A stretch of 8,093 bases of DNA from Alphaproteobacteria bacterium (GTDB taxonomy: Bacteria; Pseudomonadota; Alphaproteobacteria; Micavibrionales; Micavibrionaceae). The translations under genes were made by a program, and so were the position numbers. How positions within the stretch are numbered: the first letter of the stretch is position 1; every line of letters begins with the position of its first letter. The stretch lies in contig JAGLKS010000174.1 of the NCBI GenBank assembly GCA_023140905.1, forward strand, positions 1 to 8,093, given 5' to 3'. The notes under the pieces were generated by a model, which saw only the letters and a list, made by a program, of their open reading frames with translations, was not told the origin of the DNA and did not search any database. Below are positions 1 through 7,259 of the stretch, in pieces.

Positions 1-900
1 ATGGGGTTTGCAGGTCTAAGGCCTATTATCGCTGCATTAGAGAATAAGAACAATGTTGCTATTGCCAACAAAGAACCTCTTGTAGCCGCAGGAAAAATGA
101 TTATGGCTCTGGCAAAAGCCAAGGGCGTTAATATTCTACCCGTTGACAGCGAGCATAATGCTATATTTCAGGTCCTCGAAGAGAACAATAAAAAGCAAAT
201 TGACCGCTTAATCTTAACAGCTTCAGGAGGACCTTTCCTGCGTTGGAACAAGAGAGATATACAAAACGCTACGCCGGAGCAAGCTATAGCACATCCTAAT
301 TGGACTATGGGAGCAAAGATATCAGTTGATAGTGCTACAATGATGAATAAAGCTTTGGAGGTTATCGAAGCTGCGCACCTGTTTTCAATGCCGCCTGATA
401 AAATCGAGGTTGTTATTCACCCGCAATCAACTATTCACTCCATTGTCTCTTATAAAGATGGTTCTATGCTGGCTCAAATGGGAGCAAGCGATATGCGTAC
501 GCCGATTGCTTCTGCTTTAGGATGGCCAAAACGTCTGGATAAAGGAGGGGATATTTTAAATCTGACAGCTTTACCCTCCAGTTTAACTTTCGAAAAACCG
601 GATTTAGAGAAATTCCCGTCTATTTCCTATGCTTATAAATGTATAGAACTCGGTCAAAGCGCCTGTATTACACTCAACGCAGCAAATGAAGTGGCTGTAG
701 CCCGCTTCTTAAGCGGAGATATTGCTTTTGGGGATATCATGCGATGTGTTTCCTATAGTGTAAATACGTTTTACCCTGAGCTAGATTCTGAAAAAAGAAA
801 CAACATCACGCTAAAAACTGTTGAAGAAATCGAAAAATTGGATATCATTATACGTCAAGCAACAAACAAATTTATTGATGAGTCTTGTATAAGAAATTGA
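1..900 (+). CDS. dxr: 1-deoxy-D-xylulose 5-phosphate reductoisomerase, 5'-truncated by window edge
   Basis: Dxr (IspC) converts DXP to 2-C-methyl-D-erythritol 4-phosphate with NADPH and a divalent metal, the first committed step of the MEP isoprenoid pathway, in the cytoplasm. The 299 visible residues align without gaps from about E. coli residue 102, so roughly 100 residues of the NADPH-binding domain (including the GSTGSIG region) lie before the window. The ATG at position 1 is almost certainly an internal codon. Visible key residues: ANKE (K24, equivalent to E. coli K125); metal ligands D49 and E51 in PVDSEHNAIFQ and E120 in MMNKALE; substrate residues S75 (SGGPF), H98, S111, N116 and K117; and W101 of the flexible loop. 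The region between D49 and S75 is about 10 residues shorter than in E. coli. LNAANE (residues 225-230) and the C-terminal helical domain are complete. The gene ends in tandem stops TGA TAA, 69 bp before rseP, and is probably co-transcribed with it. Confidence 0.96.
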   Translation: MGFAGLRPIIAALENKNNVAIANKEPLVAAGKMIMALAKAKGVNILPVDSEHNAIFQVLEENNKKQIDRLILTASGGPFLRWNKRDIQNATPEQAIAHPNWTMGAKISVDSATMMNKALEVIEAAHLFSMPPDKIEVVIHPQSTIHSIVSYKDGSMLAQMGASDMRTPIASALGWPKRLDKGGDILNLTALPSSLTFEKPDLEKFPSISYAYKCIELGQSACITLNAANEVAVARFLSGDIAFGDIMRCVSYSVNTFYPELDSEKRNNITLKTVEEIEKLDIIIRQATNKFIDESCIRN

Positions 901-969
901 TAAACACAGCTTTTCTAGAGACATAACAGCTATAGTCTTTGGCTATATCAATAGAAGAAAGTAATACTT

Positions 970-2421
970 ATGAATGTTTATGAACTAATCCAGATGGTAG
1001 GCCAAAATGTATGGTTATACGGCGGCTCCCTTGTTATTATACTGGGGATTTTGATCTTTGTTCATGAATGGGGTCATTATATCGTTGCGCGTATGTGCGG
1101 CGTGCATGTTGAAAAATTTTCTATCGGCTTTGGAAAAGAAATATATGGCTTTACCGATAAAGCTGGTACACGTTGGAAAATTTCCATGTTTCCCCTTGGC
1201 GGTTTTGTCCAGCTTTTTGGGGATACAGATCCAGCCAGCTCCAGACATAGTGACAAAGTGGAAGACGGCGAAGAAATTCGTGAAATGACCACAGAAGAGC
1301 GTAAAGTTGCTTTCTTTACAAAAAAGCTCTGGCAACGCGCTTTGATTGTTTTGGCAGGACCGGGAATTAATTACTTATTCGCTATTATACTTTTAGCCGG
1401 ATTGTATTTATCATACGGACAGCCTGTTTCTCCACCGACAGCTGCGGCGATTATGGTCGGAAGCAATGCTGAAAAATACGGTTTTCAACCTCATGATTAT
1501 ATTATCTCCATTGATGGGAAAAATATTAACGATTTTAGTGACATCAGACGTGAAATGATGGTTGCTCTAAATGAAGAACGGCATTTTGTTATCGAGCGTG
1601 CCGGTGAAATTATTGAAATTACAGCCAGACCTAAGAAAGTCACTATGACTGATAAGTTCGGGTTTGTTAGCTCTATCGGCGTTCTTGGCATCATTGGTGC
1701 AGAAAAAGGAATTCTTGTCGATGAAATTAAATCTATTGATGGTATTGAATATAATGATAAGCAACACCTCATTGCCGTATTGAAAGAGCGTATGGGAACA
1801 AGTTTCACCATTAGTTTCAAGGATGAAGAAAACGCAGAACAGGCAATTGCAGAAGAAGAAGGCTCTAACCAAAAACAAGATGATGATGCTAATTCAATCG
1901 ATGCACTGATTATTGCGCCTCAAGCAGATAGAAATGAAGAACTTGGCTTGGTAACAGAAACAACAGAAACAGGCGAAGACGTTTTATATTTATCAAATCT
2001 AGAGCCTGAGCTATATGTATCTCATACAATTATAACAGCTGTGCAAAGTGCTATTCGTGAAGCTTATACAATGACGGTTTCTTCACTTGAAGCACTCTGG
2101 CAAATGGTCGTAGGAATAAGAAGTGTTACCGAGCTGGGCGGCATTGTACGTATTGGTGCTATTGCCGGAGAAACAGCCAGTCAAGGAATTGTCCCCATTA
2201 TCCTGCTTACGGCGTTATTGTCAATAAACCTTGGATTTATCAACCTTTTACCTATTCCAATGCTTGATGGTGGACATTTGATGTTTTACAGCATCGAAGC
2301 TGTAATAGGAAAATCTGTCCCTGAGCGCATTCAAGAATATGCTTTTCAGGCAGGATTTGTCTTTTTAGTAGGTATTATGGCTTTTGCCAATCTTAATGAT
2401 ATTTACCAGCTCATAAGCTGA
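970..2421 (+). CDS. rseP: RseP-type site-2 intramembrane zinc metalloprotease with enlarged periplasmic region
   Basis: RseP is an inner-membrane S2P protease that cleaves transmembrane substrates such as anti-sigma factors and signal-peptide remnants. The 483-residue protein has TM1 at about 15-33 running into the zinc motif HEWGH (32-36, catalytic E33). The MFPLGGFV segment is at 73-80 and TM2 at about 124-149 with GPGIN (130-134). A PDZ domain lies at about 155-225, a second PDZ-like part at about 228-283, and an acidic low-complexity linker at 284-307. TM3 at about 406-429 leads into the third zinc-ligand motif NLLPIPMLDGG (425-435, D433), and TM4 is at about 458-477. E. coli RseP is about 450 residues and many alphaproteobacterial homologues are, to my knowledge, shorter. 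The extra length lies between PDZ1 and TM3. The start fits TM1 topology but has only a weak purine-rich ribosome site (AAGAAAG, 955-961). The gene ends TGA TAA. Its position between dxr and bamA is conserved in proteobacteria. The substrate is unknown here. Confidence 0.96.
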   Translation: MNVYELIQMVGQNVWLYGGSLVIILGILIFVHEWGHYIVARMCGVHVEKFSIGFGKEIYGFTDKAGTRWKISMFPLGGFVQLFGDTDPASSRHSDKVEDGEEIREMTTEERKVAFFTKKLWQRALIVLAGPGINYLFAIILLAGLYLSYGQPVSPPTAAAIMVGSNAEKYGFQPHDYIISIDGKNINDFSDIRREMMVALNEERHFVIERAGEIIEITARPKKVTMTDKFGFVSSIGVLGIIGAEKGILVDEIKSIDGIEYNDKQHLIAVLKERMGTSFTISFKDEENAEQAIAEEEGSNQKQDDDANSIDALIIAPQADRNEELGLVTETTETGEDVLYLSNLEPELYVSHTIITAVQSAIREAYTMTVSSLEALWQMVVGIRSVTELGGIVRIGAIAGETASQGIVPIILLTALLSINLGFINLLPIPMLDGGHLMFYSIEAVIGKSVPERIQEYAFQAGFVFLVGIMAFANLNDIYQLIS

Positions 2422-2441
2422 TAAGAACAAAACCTTTTTGC

Positions 2442-2489
2442 AAAAAACCTGTTTTCCATGAAATAATTATGGGTAACCTTGGTTTTTTT
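2442..2489 (+). terminator. Possible intrinsic terminator after rseP
   Basis: An outer stem pairs AAAAAACC (2442-2449) with GGTTTTTT (2481-2488), and the run continues to seven T (2483-2489). Inside it a second stem pairs CCATGA (2456-2461) with TTATGG (2467-2472) around a 5-nt loop, with one G-T pair. The T run follows a GG, as in intrinsic terminators, and the structure lies 20 nt after the rseP stop. The outer stem is mostly A-T and the enclosed region is 31 nt, so it is weaker than a textbook terminator. The A tract opposite the T run would let it work in either direction. If real, it would partly separate dxr-rseP from bamA onward. The pairing was found by eye and no folding energy was computed. 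Confidence 0.4.
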
Positions 2490-2496
2490 ATGTATT

Positions 2497-2530
2497 CAAA
2501 CTATCGCTATGATAGTTGCTCTGATACTAT
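2497..2530 (+). promoter_or_regulatory. Possible promoter/operator of bamA, overlapping a 7-bp inverted repeat
   Basis: AACTATC (2499-2505) and GATAGTT (2511-2517) form a perfect 7-bp inverted repeat with a 5-nt spacer, suited either to a hairpin or to a dimeric regulator. The same stretch holds two weak promoter readings. One is a TATGAT (2508-2513, 5 of 6 matches to the housekeeping -10) with only a poor -35 (TTTTTA, 2485-2490). The other is AAACTA (2498-2503), 16 nt, then TCTGA (2520-2524). This resembles the E. coli envelope-stress sigma-E pattern GAACTT-N16-TCTGA, with 4 of 6 and 5 of 5 matches. A promoter is expected somewhere in this 182-bp gap, but the choice between these readings is open. 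Confidence 0.3.
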
Positions 2531-2578
2531 TACCGAGGAATCATTGTGCTTTAGGGCCTCTGGATTTTTGTTTAGTTC

Positions 2579-2590
2579 GTTCACGTGAAC
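2579..2590. repeat. Perfect 12-bp palindrome upstream of bamA
   Basis: GTTCACGTGAAC is identical to its own reverse complement over all 12 bases and does not extend further (2578 C faces 2591 A). It ends 13 nt before the bamA ATG at 2604. A palindrome without a spacer fits a site for a dimeric DNA-binding protein better than an RNA hairpin, since a hairpin would lose its central bases to the loop. The position just before the start codon would suit repression or translational masking. No regulator is identified. Confidence 0.45.
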
Positions 2591-2603
2591 AGATGAGTAT
2601 AGT

Positions 2604-4904
2604 ATGACTATGACCGTTTTTTCTTTCTCCAAATTTAAAACTATTGCTTTTTGCCTTGCTGCAAGTACCGTACTGATTTTGTCAAATACCGGCACAGCGT
2701 GGTCTTCATCCCAAACAGTCAAGCGTATTGAGATAAACGGTGCGCAACGGATTGAAGAACCTACGATTATTTTATATACAGACTTGAAGGTTGGCGATAA
2801 AATTAACAGCTCCATTGCTGATAAAGCGCTGAAGAATTTATATGCTACAGGCTTGTTCGCTGATGTGAATGTTGAGAATAAAAACGGAGTCGTAACTGTT
2901 AATGTCATTGAAAATCCGGTGATTAACAAAATCGCTTTTGAAGGTAACAAAAAGATTCAGGACTCCGAGTTGCTTTCCGAAATTCAAATGAGGCCTCGTC
3001 GGGTTTTTACACGGACAAGCGTGCAATCAGACGTTACCCGCCTTAATCAGCTTTATCGCCGTCAGGGTCGTTTCTCCGTTTCTATCCAACCTAAAATCAT
3101 CCGTCTGGATCAAAATCGGGTTAATCTCGTATTTGAAATTCAGGAAGGCGAGGTAACAAAAGTAAAATCTATTCGCTTCGTTGGAAATACAGTGTACGGC
3201 GATAGTAAATTGCTTAGCATTATCAGCACAAAAGAAAAAGCATGGTATCGGTTTGTATCTAATAGTGATCGCTATGATCCTGATCGCTTGTCCTATGACC
3301 GTGAGCTTTTGAGAGATTATTACCTCAAACAAGGTTATGCCGATTTTCAAATCATCTCTGCTGTAGCTGAACTGGCTAACAATAAAAATGATTTCTTCCT
3401 TACCTTTACTGTAGAAGAGGGGACACGCTACAAAGTCGCTGAAACCAACATCCAGTCAAATATACGTGATTTTGATGCTACTGTACTCAATCATAATATT
3501 TCTCTGAAAAATGGAGATTGGTATAATGCCGAGACAATCAGAAATATTGTGGAAAAAATGACTAATGAGCTTGGTGATTTGCAATATGCCTTCGTTAATA
3601 TTCGACCGGATATTCAGAAAAACCGGAAAAACGAAACTGTTGATATAACGTTTTACATTAGTGAAACCCCTCGCGTTTTTGTTGAACGCATTAATGTGAA
3701 TGGAAATTTACGCACGTTAGATAAAGTAGTTCGCCGTGAAATGGAATTAGTTGAGAGTGATCCGTTCAACCGTTCAAAAATCGCAAAATCAGAACGCAAT
3801 ATTAAAAATCTGGATTTCTTTGAGAAAACAAGCGTTGATGTATCGCAAGGATCAGCACCGGATAGAACGGTTATTGATATTGATGTAGAAGAAAAATCAA
3901 CCGGAGACTTATCTATCGGTGCCGGTTTCTCAACAACTGACGGACCTTTAGCCGATTTCAGTATCAGAGAACGTAACCTCTTGGGCAAAGGCCAGGACCT
4001 TAAACTTGGTGCTGTAATTGCCGGGGAGAAAACACAATTCGATCTATCCTTTACAGAACCATACTTTCTGGATCGTGATTTATCTGCCGGAATAGACCTC
4101 TATCATATGACAACAGATTATCAGGATGAAAGTTCCTATGATCAGAAACGAACAGGGAGTGCTCTGCACATGGGCTATCCACTCTCTGAAAATTGGCGGC
4201 AAATATTGAGTTACAAACTCCTGAACAACAAAATCACTGGTGTTAGCGACAATGCTTCGCGCTATATTAGAGAACAAGAAGGGGAAAGAGCCACATCTGC
4301 AGTTGCACAACGCCTTGTTTATGACACACGTGATAGTTCTCTTATGACAACAAGCGGTATGACGTACTGGCTAGAAACAGAAATTGCAGGCTTGGGTGGA
4401 GATGCAAAATATGTTTCAGCAGAAACCGGGGTATCTTATTATCACCCAATCGCAGATCAATGGATTTTAAACGTGTTAGCTGAAACAGGAACAATATCTG
4501 CTTATGGTAATTCTGATGTTGAAATCAATGAACGTTTCTTCCTTGGTGGTTCAAATCTTCGCGGTTTTGAGACAGCGGGTGCAGGTCCACGTGATATATC
4601 AACAAAAGATTCTCTGGGAGGAAATACCTTCTATCGCGGTAGTGCTCAAATGTCGTTTCCTGTAGGCTTGCCTAAGGAAATGGGCGTTCGAGGTCATGCC
4701 TTCACAGACGTTGGTTCTTTGTTTAATCTTGATGAAAGCGGATCTAATCTCGTAGATGAAAATTCTTTGCGCGCTGCTGCCGGTTTAGGAATATCATGGA
4801 GATCTCCTTTAGGACCGATCAATTTAGACTTTTCCATACCTTATATTAAAGAAGATTATGACGAGGAAGAGCATTTCAGATTTGATTTTGGAACCCGCTT
4901 CTAA
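2604..4904 (+). CDS. bamA: Outer-membrane protein assembly factor BamA (Omp85)
   Basis: BamA is the central subunit of the BAM complex, which folds and inserts beta-barrel proteins into the outer membrane. The 766-residue product has a signal peptide (charged start to K12, hydrophobic core about 13-28, cleavage near A32-S36). Five POTRA domains lie at about 38-105, 106-181, 186-273, 276-355 and 357-430, and a 16-strand barrel runs from about 435 to 766. GFSTTDG (441-447) and RERNLLGKGQ (455-464) mark the start of the barrel. NLRGFE (651-656) carries the L6-loop [V/L]RGF motif with R653. The chain ends in an aromatic residue, FGTRF, as an outer-membrane beta-signal should. Length is normal for the family. 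Two in-frame ATGs (2604, 2610) give the same mature protein. Neither has a good ribosome site, and a TGA at 2586 rules out an earlier start. skp follows after 49 bp, which places chaperone and insertase in one transcript. Confidence 0.98.
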   Translation: MTMTVFSFSKFKTIAFCLAASTVLILSNTGTAWSSSQTVKRIEINGAQRIEEPTIILYTDLKVGDKINSSIADKALKNLYATGLFADVNVENKNGVVTVNVIENPVINKIAFEGNKKIQDSELLSEIQMRPRRVFTRTSVQSDVTRLNQLYRRQGRFSVSIQPKIIRLDQNRVNLVFEIQEGEVTKVKSIRFVGNTVYGDSKLLSIISTKEKAWYRFVSNSDRYDPDRLSYDRELLRDYYLKQGYADFQIISAVAELANNKNDFFLTFTVEEGTRYKVAETNIQSNIRDFDATVLNHNISLKNGDWYNAETIRNIVEKMTNELGDLQYAFVNIRPDIQKNRKNETVDITFYISETPRVFVERINVNGNLRTLDKVVRREMELVESDPFNRSKIAKSERNIKNLDFFEKTSVDVSQGSAPDRTVIDIDVEEKSTGDLSIGAGFSTTDGPLADFSIRERNLLGKGQDLKLGAVIAGEKTQFDLSFTEPYFLDRDLSAGIDLYHMTTDYQDESSYDQKRTGSALHMGYPLSENWRQILSYKLLNNKITGVSDNASRYIREQEGERATSAVAQRLVYDTRDSSLMTTSGMTYWLETEIAGLGGDAKYVSAETGVSYYHPIADQWILNVLAETGTISAYGNSDVEINERFFLGGSNLRGFETAGAGPRDISTKDSLGGNTFYRGSAQMSFPVGLPKEMGVRGHAFTDVGSLFNLDESGSNLVDENSLRAAAGLGISWRSPLGPINLDFSIPYIKEDYDEEEHFRFDFGTRF

Positions 4905-4953
4905 TACAAATAAGTTAATCTTATAGCAAAAATATAAAAATTAAGGATATAAA

Positions 4954-5511
4954 ATGATCATTCGTAATGTACGAAGGCTCTATCTTCTAACTCTGTCCCT
5001 TATCTTTACAGTGATATTCTTTTCAGAAGTATATGCACAGCCCGCTTATGCAGAAACAAAAATTGCCGTGGTTGATGTAGAAATGATTTTAGCATCCTCC
5101 GACGCCGCAAAATCTATTAAAAAACAAGTTGATGAAAAACGGGCAAAGTTTCTTGAGAACGTCAAGAAAGAAGAAGATAAGCTGCGCACAGAACAAAAAG
5201 CTATTGAGGAAAAACGGGCAGAGCTGTCTAAAGAAGAATTAATAAAAAAAGCACAGGAATTTGAAGGCCGCCGCATAGCAGCCCGTAAAAAACTACAGGA
5301 CAAAAAGGCTAAATTAGATGAAGGTTTTTCCAAAGCAATGAATAAACTCACAGAGACAATTACTGAAGTTTGTCAGGAAATAGCCGATGAGAAAGAGTTT
5401 GATTTGATTATCACCCGTCAGAACATTATTGTTGGAAATAATTCGTTAGACATAACACCAGAAATTATGTCTCGGATGAACAAAAAACTTCCGTCTTTAT
5501 CTTTGAAATAA
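4954..5511 (+). CDS. skp: Periplasmic chaperone Skp/OmpH family
   Basis: Skp is a trimeric, jellyfish-shaped periplasmic chaperone that holds unfolded outer-membrane proteins on their way to BamA. The 185-residue precursor has a signal peptide: R4, R7 and R8, then a hydrophobic stretch at about 9-23, with possible cleavage after VYA (26-28) or, more likely, AYA (31-33). The mature protein opens with KIAVVDVEMIL (36-46), the family's first beta strand. It continues as a long, highly charged Lys/Glu coiled coil (about 53-142, the tentacle) and returns to the body with FDLIITRQNIIVG (149-161) and an LDITPEIM segment. A single cysteine (C140) remains in the mature chain. The start is supported by AAGGA at 4943-4947, 6 nt before the ATG. 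The gene ends TAA TAA. Family assignment rests on architecture, the strand motifs and the bamA-lpxD context, since the coiled coil itself is poorly conserved. Confidence 0.93.
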   Translation: MIIRNVRRLYLLTLSLIFTVIFFSEVYAQPAYAETKIAVVDVEMILASSDAAKSIKKQVDEKRAKFLENVKKEEDKLRTEQKAIEEKRAELSKEELIKKAQEFEGRRIAARKKLQDKKAKLDEGFSKAMNKLTETITEVCQEIADEKEFDLIITRQNIIVGNNSLDITPEIMSRMNKKLPSLSLK

Positions 5512-5542
5512 TAAGTAATAATAATAAACAAAGACAAAAACT

Positions 5543-5547
5543 GGGAA
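5543..5547 (+). promoter_or_regulatory. Ribosome binding site deciding the lpxD start
   Basis: GGGAA lies 7 nt before the ATG at 5555, a normal spacing. An in-frame GTG at 5549 would extend lpxD by two codons, but it sits 1 nt after this site, too close to be used. This supports ATG 5555. Confidence 0.7.
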
Positions 5548-5554
5548 AGTGATT

Positions 5555-6580
5555 ATGGCTGATACACGTTTCTTTACAAAATCAAAAAGCTTTACCGTTG
5601 GTGCTTTAGCTGAAATGCTTGGCTACACTGTTTCTGATGGTACTGATACGTCGTTAGTTATAGAAGATGTAGCACCTCTTAAGAATGCTCAACCTAACCA
5701 CCTGAGTTTTCTGGATAATATTAAATATAAAGAAGATTTTATAAACACAAAGGCTGGGGTTTGTCTGGTTTCACAGAAAATGGCTATATTGGCTCCCGAA
5801 AATCTAATTTGCCTTGTGACCCCTACGCCTTATAAAGCTTATGCATTAGCTGCACAGGCTTTTTATCCTGAAGTTAAACCTGAAAACAACATTTCATCAT
5901 TCGCATCAATTGATAACTCCGCAAAAATCGGTGATGGTGCATCAATTGCCCCACATGTACATATTGAAGCAAACGTGAAAATCGGTAAAAACATCTGGAT
6001 AGAAGCAGGGGCAGTTATTCAGGATGGTGTTACGATTGGCGATAATTGTCGCATAGGTGCACAAACCAGTGTTTCTCATGCTCTGATAGGTGATTATGTA
6101 CGTCTCTATCCCGGTGTACGTGTCGGGCAAGATGGTTTTGGTTTTGCTATTGATCCAAACGGACATGTTAAAGTTCCACAATTAGGGCGCGTTATTATTG
6201 AAGACCATGTCGAAATCGGTGCTAATACAACAATTGACCGCGGCTCTGGTCCTGATACAATTATTGGACAAGGGACCTGGATTGATAATCTCGTGCAAAT
6301 TGGACATAACGTTGTAATTGGCAAAGGCTGCGTTATTGTCTCACAAGTTGGGATTTCAGGCTCTTGTGTTATCGGTGATTTTGTCGCTATTGGCGGCCAA
6401 GCCGGTATTGCTGGACATTTGCATATAGGAGCAGGCGCAAAGATTGGAGCTCAATCAGGCGTTATAAACGATTTAGAAGGCGAACAAGAATATATTGGAT
6501 CTCCGGCTTTTCCAAAAACACAATATTTTCGACAAATTGCTGCTCTAAATCGCTTGATAAAAAAAAGAAAAAGAGATTAA
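5555..6580 (+). CDS. lpxD: UDP-3-O-(3-hydroxyacyl)glucosamine N-acyltransferase LpxD
   Basis: LpxD moves a (3R)-hydroxyacyl chain from ACP to the 2-amino group of UDP-3-O-acyl-glucosamine, the third step of lipid A synthesis, in the cytoplasm. From ATG 5555 the protein has 341 residues, the usual length. An N-terminal uridine-binding domain (about 1-105, with [10 protein letters not shown] at 49-58) is followed by a left-handed beta-helix of hexapeptide repeats (about 110-310, many [I/V]G[D/K/A]N and IG units). A C-terminal helix ends in a basic KKRKRD tail. The catalytic histidine is H251 in DNLVQIGHN (E. coli H239), and H288 in AGIAGHL matches E. coli H276 at the same 37-residue spacing. 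QDGFGFA (192-198) is also typical. It lies 43 bp after skp and 39 bp before fabZ, clearly within one operon. Its repeats resemble those of LpxA by fold, but the N-terminal domain and neighbours make the LpxD call secure. Confidence 0.97.
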   Translation: MADTRFFTKSKSFTVGALAEMLGYTVSDGTDTSLVIEDVAPLKNAQPNHLSFLDNIKYKEDFINTKAGVCLVSQKMAILAPENLICLVTPTPYKAYALAAQAFYPEVKPENNISSFASIDNSAKIGDGASIAPHVHIEANVKIGKNIWIEAGAVIQDGVTIGDNCRIGAQTSVSHALIGDYVRLYPGVRVGQDGFGFAIDPNGHVKVPQLGRVIIEDHVEIGANTTIDRGSGPDTIIGQGTWIDNLVQIGHNVVIGKGCVIVSQVGISGSCVIGDFVAIGGQAGIAGHLHIGAGAKIGAQSGVINDLEGEQEYIGSPAFPKTQYFRQIAALNRLIKKRKRD

Positions 6581-6619
6581 CTTGTTTATGACTCTTGAAA
6601 TATTTGAGGATACAAGAAT

Positions 6620-7090
6620 ATGAGTGAAGATAATAAGCGTCTTATCGATATTCAAAATATAATGGAAATGATTCCGCACCGTTACCCTGTTTTACTGATT
6701 GACCGTATCATTGAAATAGACCGGGGGAAACATGCTACGAGCGTCAAAAATGTTACAATGAATGAACCTCAGTTCATGGGACACTTTCCCGGATATCCGG
6801 TTATGCCCGGCGTTTTAATCATAGAGTCTATGGCGCAAACAGCGGCACTTGTTGTCGTAGATTTTCTGGGAGAAAAAGCAAAAGGCAAAGTTGTTTATTT
6901 TATGACAATTGATAATGCCCGCTTTAGAAGACCGGTGACCCCCGGAGATACTATGCATATCCATGTTGAAAAAATCCAATCCCGCGGCCCTGTGTGGAAG
7001 TTCAAAGGAACCGCGACTGTTGATGGAAAAGTATGTGCAGAAGCAACTTATAGCGCCATGATAACTGAAACAGACTCTAATGCGGCATAA
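6620..7090 (+). CDS. fabZ: (3R)-hydroxyacyl-ACP dehydratase FabZ
   Basis: FabZ dehydrates (3R)-hydroxyacyl-ACP to trans-2-enoyl-ACP in type II fatty acid synthesis. Because LpxA and LpxD use the same hydroxyacyl-ACP pool, it sets the split between phospholipid and lipid A, which explains its place between lpxD and lpxA. The 156-residue protein is a single hotdog domain. IMEMIPHRYPVLLIDRI (14-30) is the family's N-terminal signature. The central helix motif GHFPGYPVMPGVLIIESMAQ (54-73) holds the catalytic pair H55 and E69. RFRRPVTPGD (101-110) is the usual later motif. It is marginally longer than E. coli FabZ (151). The start has a good ribosome site, GAGGA at 6606-6610. FabA is excluded by the overall motif pattern and the lpx context. 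Confidence 0.98.
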   Translation: MSEDNKRLIDIQNIMEMIPHRYPVLLIDRIIEIDRGKHATSVKNVTMNEPQFMGHFPGYPVMPGVLIIESMAQTAALVVVDFLGEKAKGKVVYFMTIDNARFRRPVTPGDTMHIHVEKIQSRGPVWKFKGTATVDGKVCAEATYSAMITETDSNAA

Positions 7091-7259
7091 ACAAATTTTC
7101 TACCTTATCCATGCTAAAAATATCTGAAATATTTAAAAAATCTCTATGATACGTTTCGTTACAAAGTGTGACTTGTTATAAGACACTGCTAGGTTAGACT
7201 CATGCGGATAAAATACATACATAAGATATCTTTGAACTTTTAATAACAAACAAAAAACA
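7091..7259 (+). promoter_or_regulatory. AT-rich fabZ-lpxA gap with possible weak promoter
   Basis: This 169-bp gap is much longer than the gaps around its neighbours. Two weak promoter readings exist. One is TTGTTA (7173-7178), 16 nt, TAGACT (7195-7200). The other is CTGCTA (7186-7191), 17 nt, TAAAAT (7209-7214), with a near-consensus -10 but a poor -35. A 13-codon open frame (ATG 7202 to TAA 7243) lies upstream of lpxA, with AGG at 7191-7193 as a possible ribosome site. No convincing terminator follows fabZ. The 19 bases before the lpxA ATG are nearly all A with scattered C and T, with no Shine-Dalgarno match. A secondary promoter for lpxA-lpxI is plausible but not shown. Confidence 0.25.

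Noticed and set aside
1..3. ATG at position 1 as a true dxr start
   Set aside because: The chain aligns from E. coli residue 102, so the NADPH-binding domain would be missing. The window simply begins inside the gene.
1015..1335. 106-codon - strand open frame in rseP
   Set aside because: It lies opposite the HEWGH-coding part of rseP and has no recognisable domain or ribosome site.
2535..2588. GAGGAA followed by TTG 2544 and a 14-codon frame in the bamA leader
   Set aside because: The spacing from GAGGAA to TTG is only 3 nt, the start is a rare one, and the frame stops at 2586-2588. There is no support for translation.
2507..2950. 147-codon - strand open frame across the bamA leader and 5' end
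   Set aside because: Its composition is unremarkable and matches no family I know. It overlaps the signal peptide and POTRA1 coding region, so it is most likely a chance frame.
4910..4924. ATAAG/CTTAT 5-bp inverted repeat between bamA and skp
   Set aside because: It is too short and A-T rich, without a T run. The 49-bp gap with a good ribosome site looks like an ordinary operon junction.
5046..5351. 101-codon open frame on the - strand inside skp
   Set aside because: It is the antisense shadow of the Lys/Glu-rich coiled coil (GAA/AAA codons read as Ser/Phe). It has no family motif and lies wholly within a recognised gene.
5549..5554. GTG at 5549 as the lpxD start
   Set aside because: The ribosome site GGGAA (5543-5547) is adjacent to it, while ATG 5555 has normal spacing.
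5858..6500. Hexapeptide repeats of lpxD (and lpxA) as a DNA repeat or array
   Set aside because: The periodicity is at protein level (left-handed beta-helix). The DNA units are too divergent to be a tandem repeat or CRISPR.
7118..7138. AAATAT/ATATTT inverted repeat after fabZ
   Set aside because: The stem is all A-T with 6 bp and no T tract, as expected by chance in AT-rich DNA. It is not a credible terminator.
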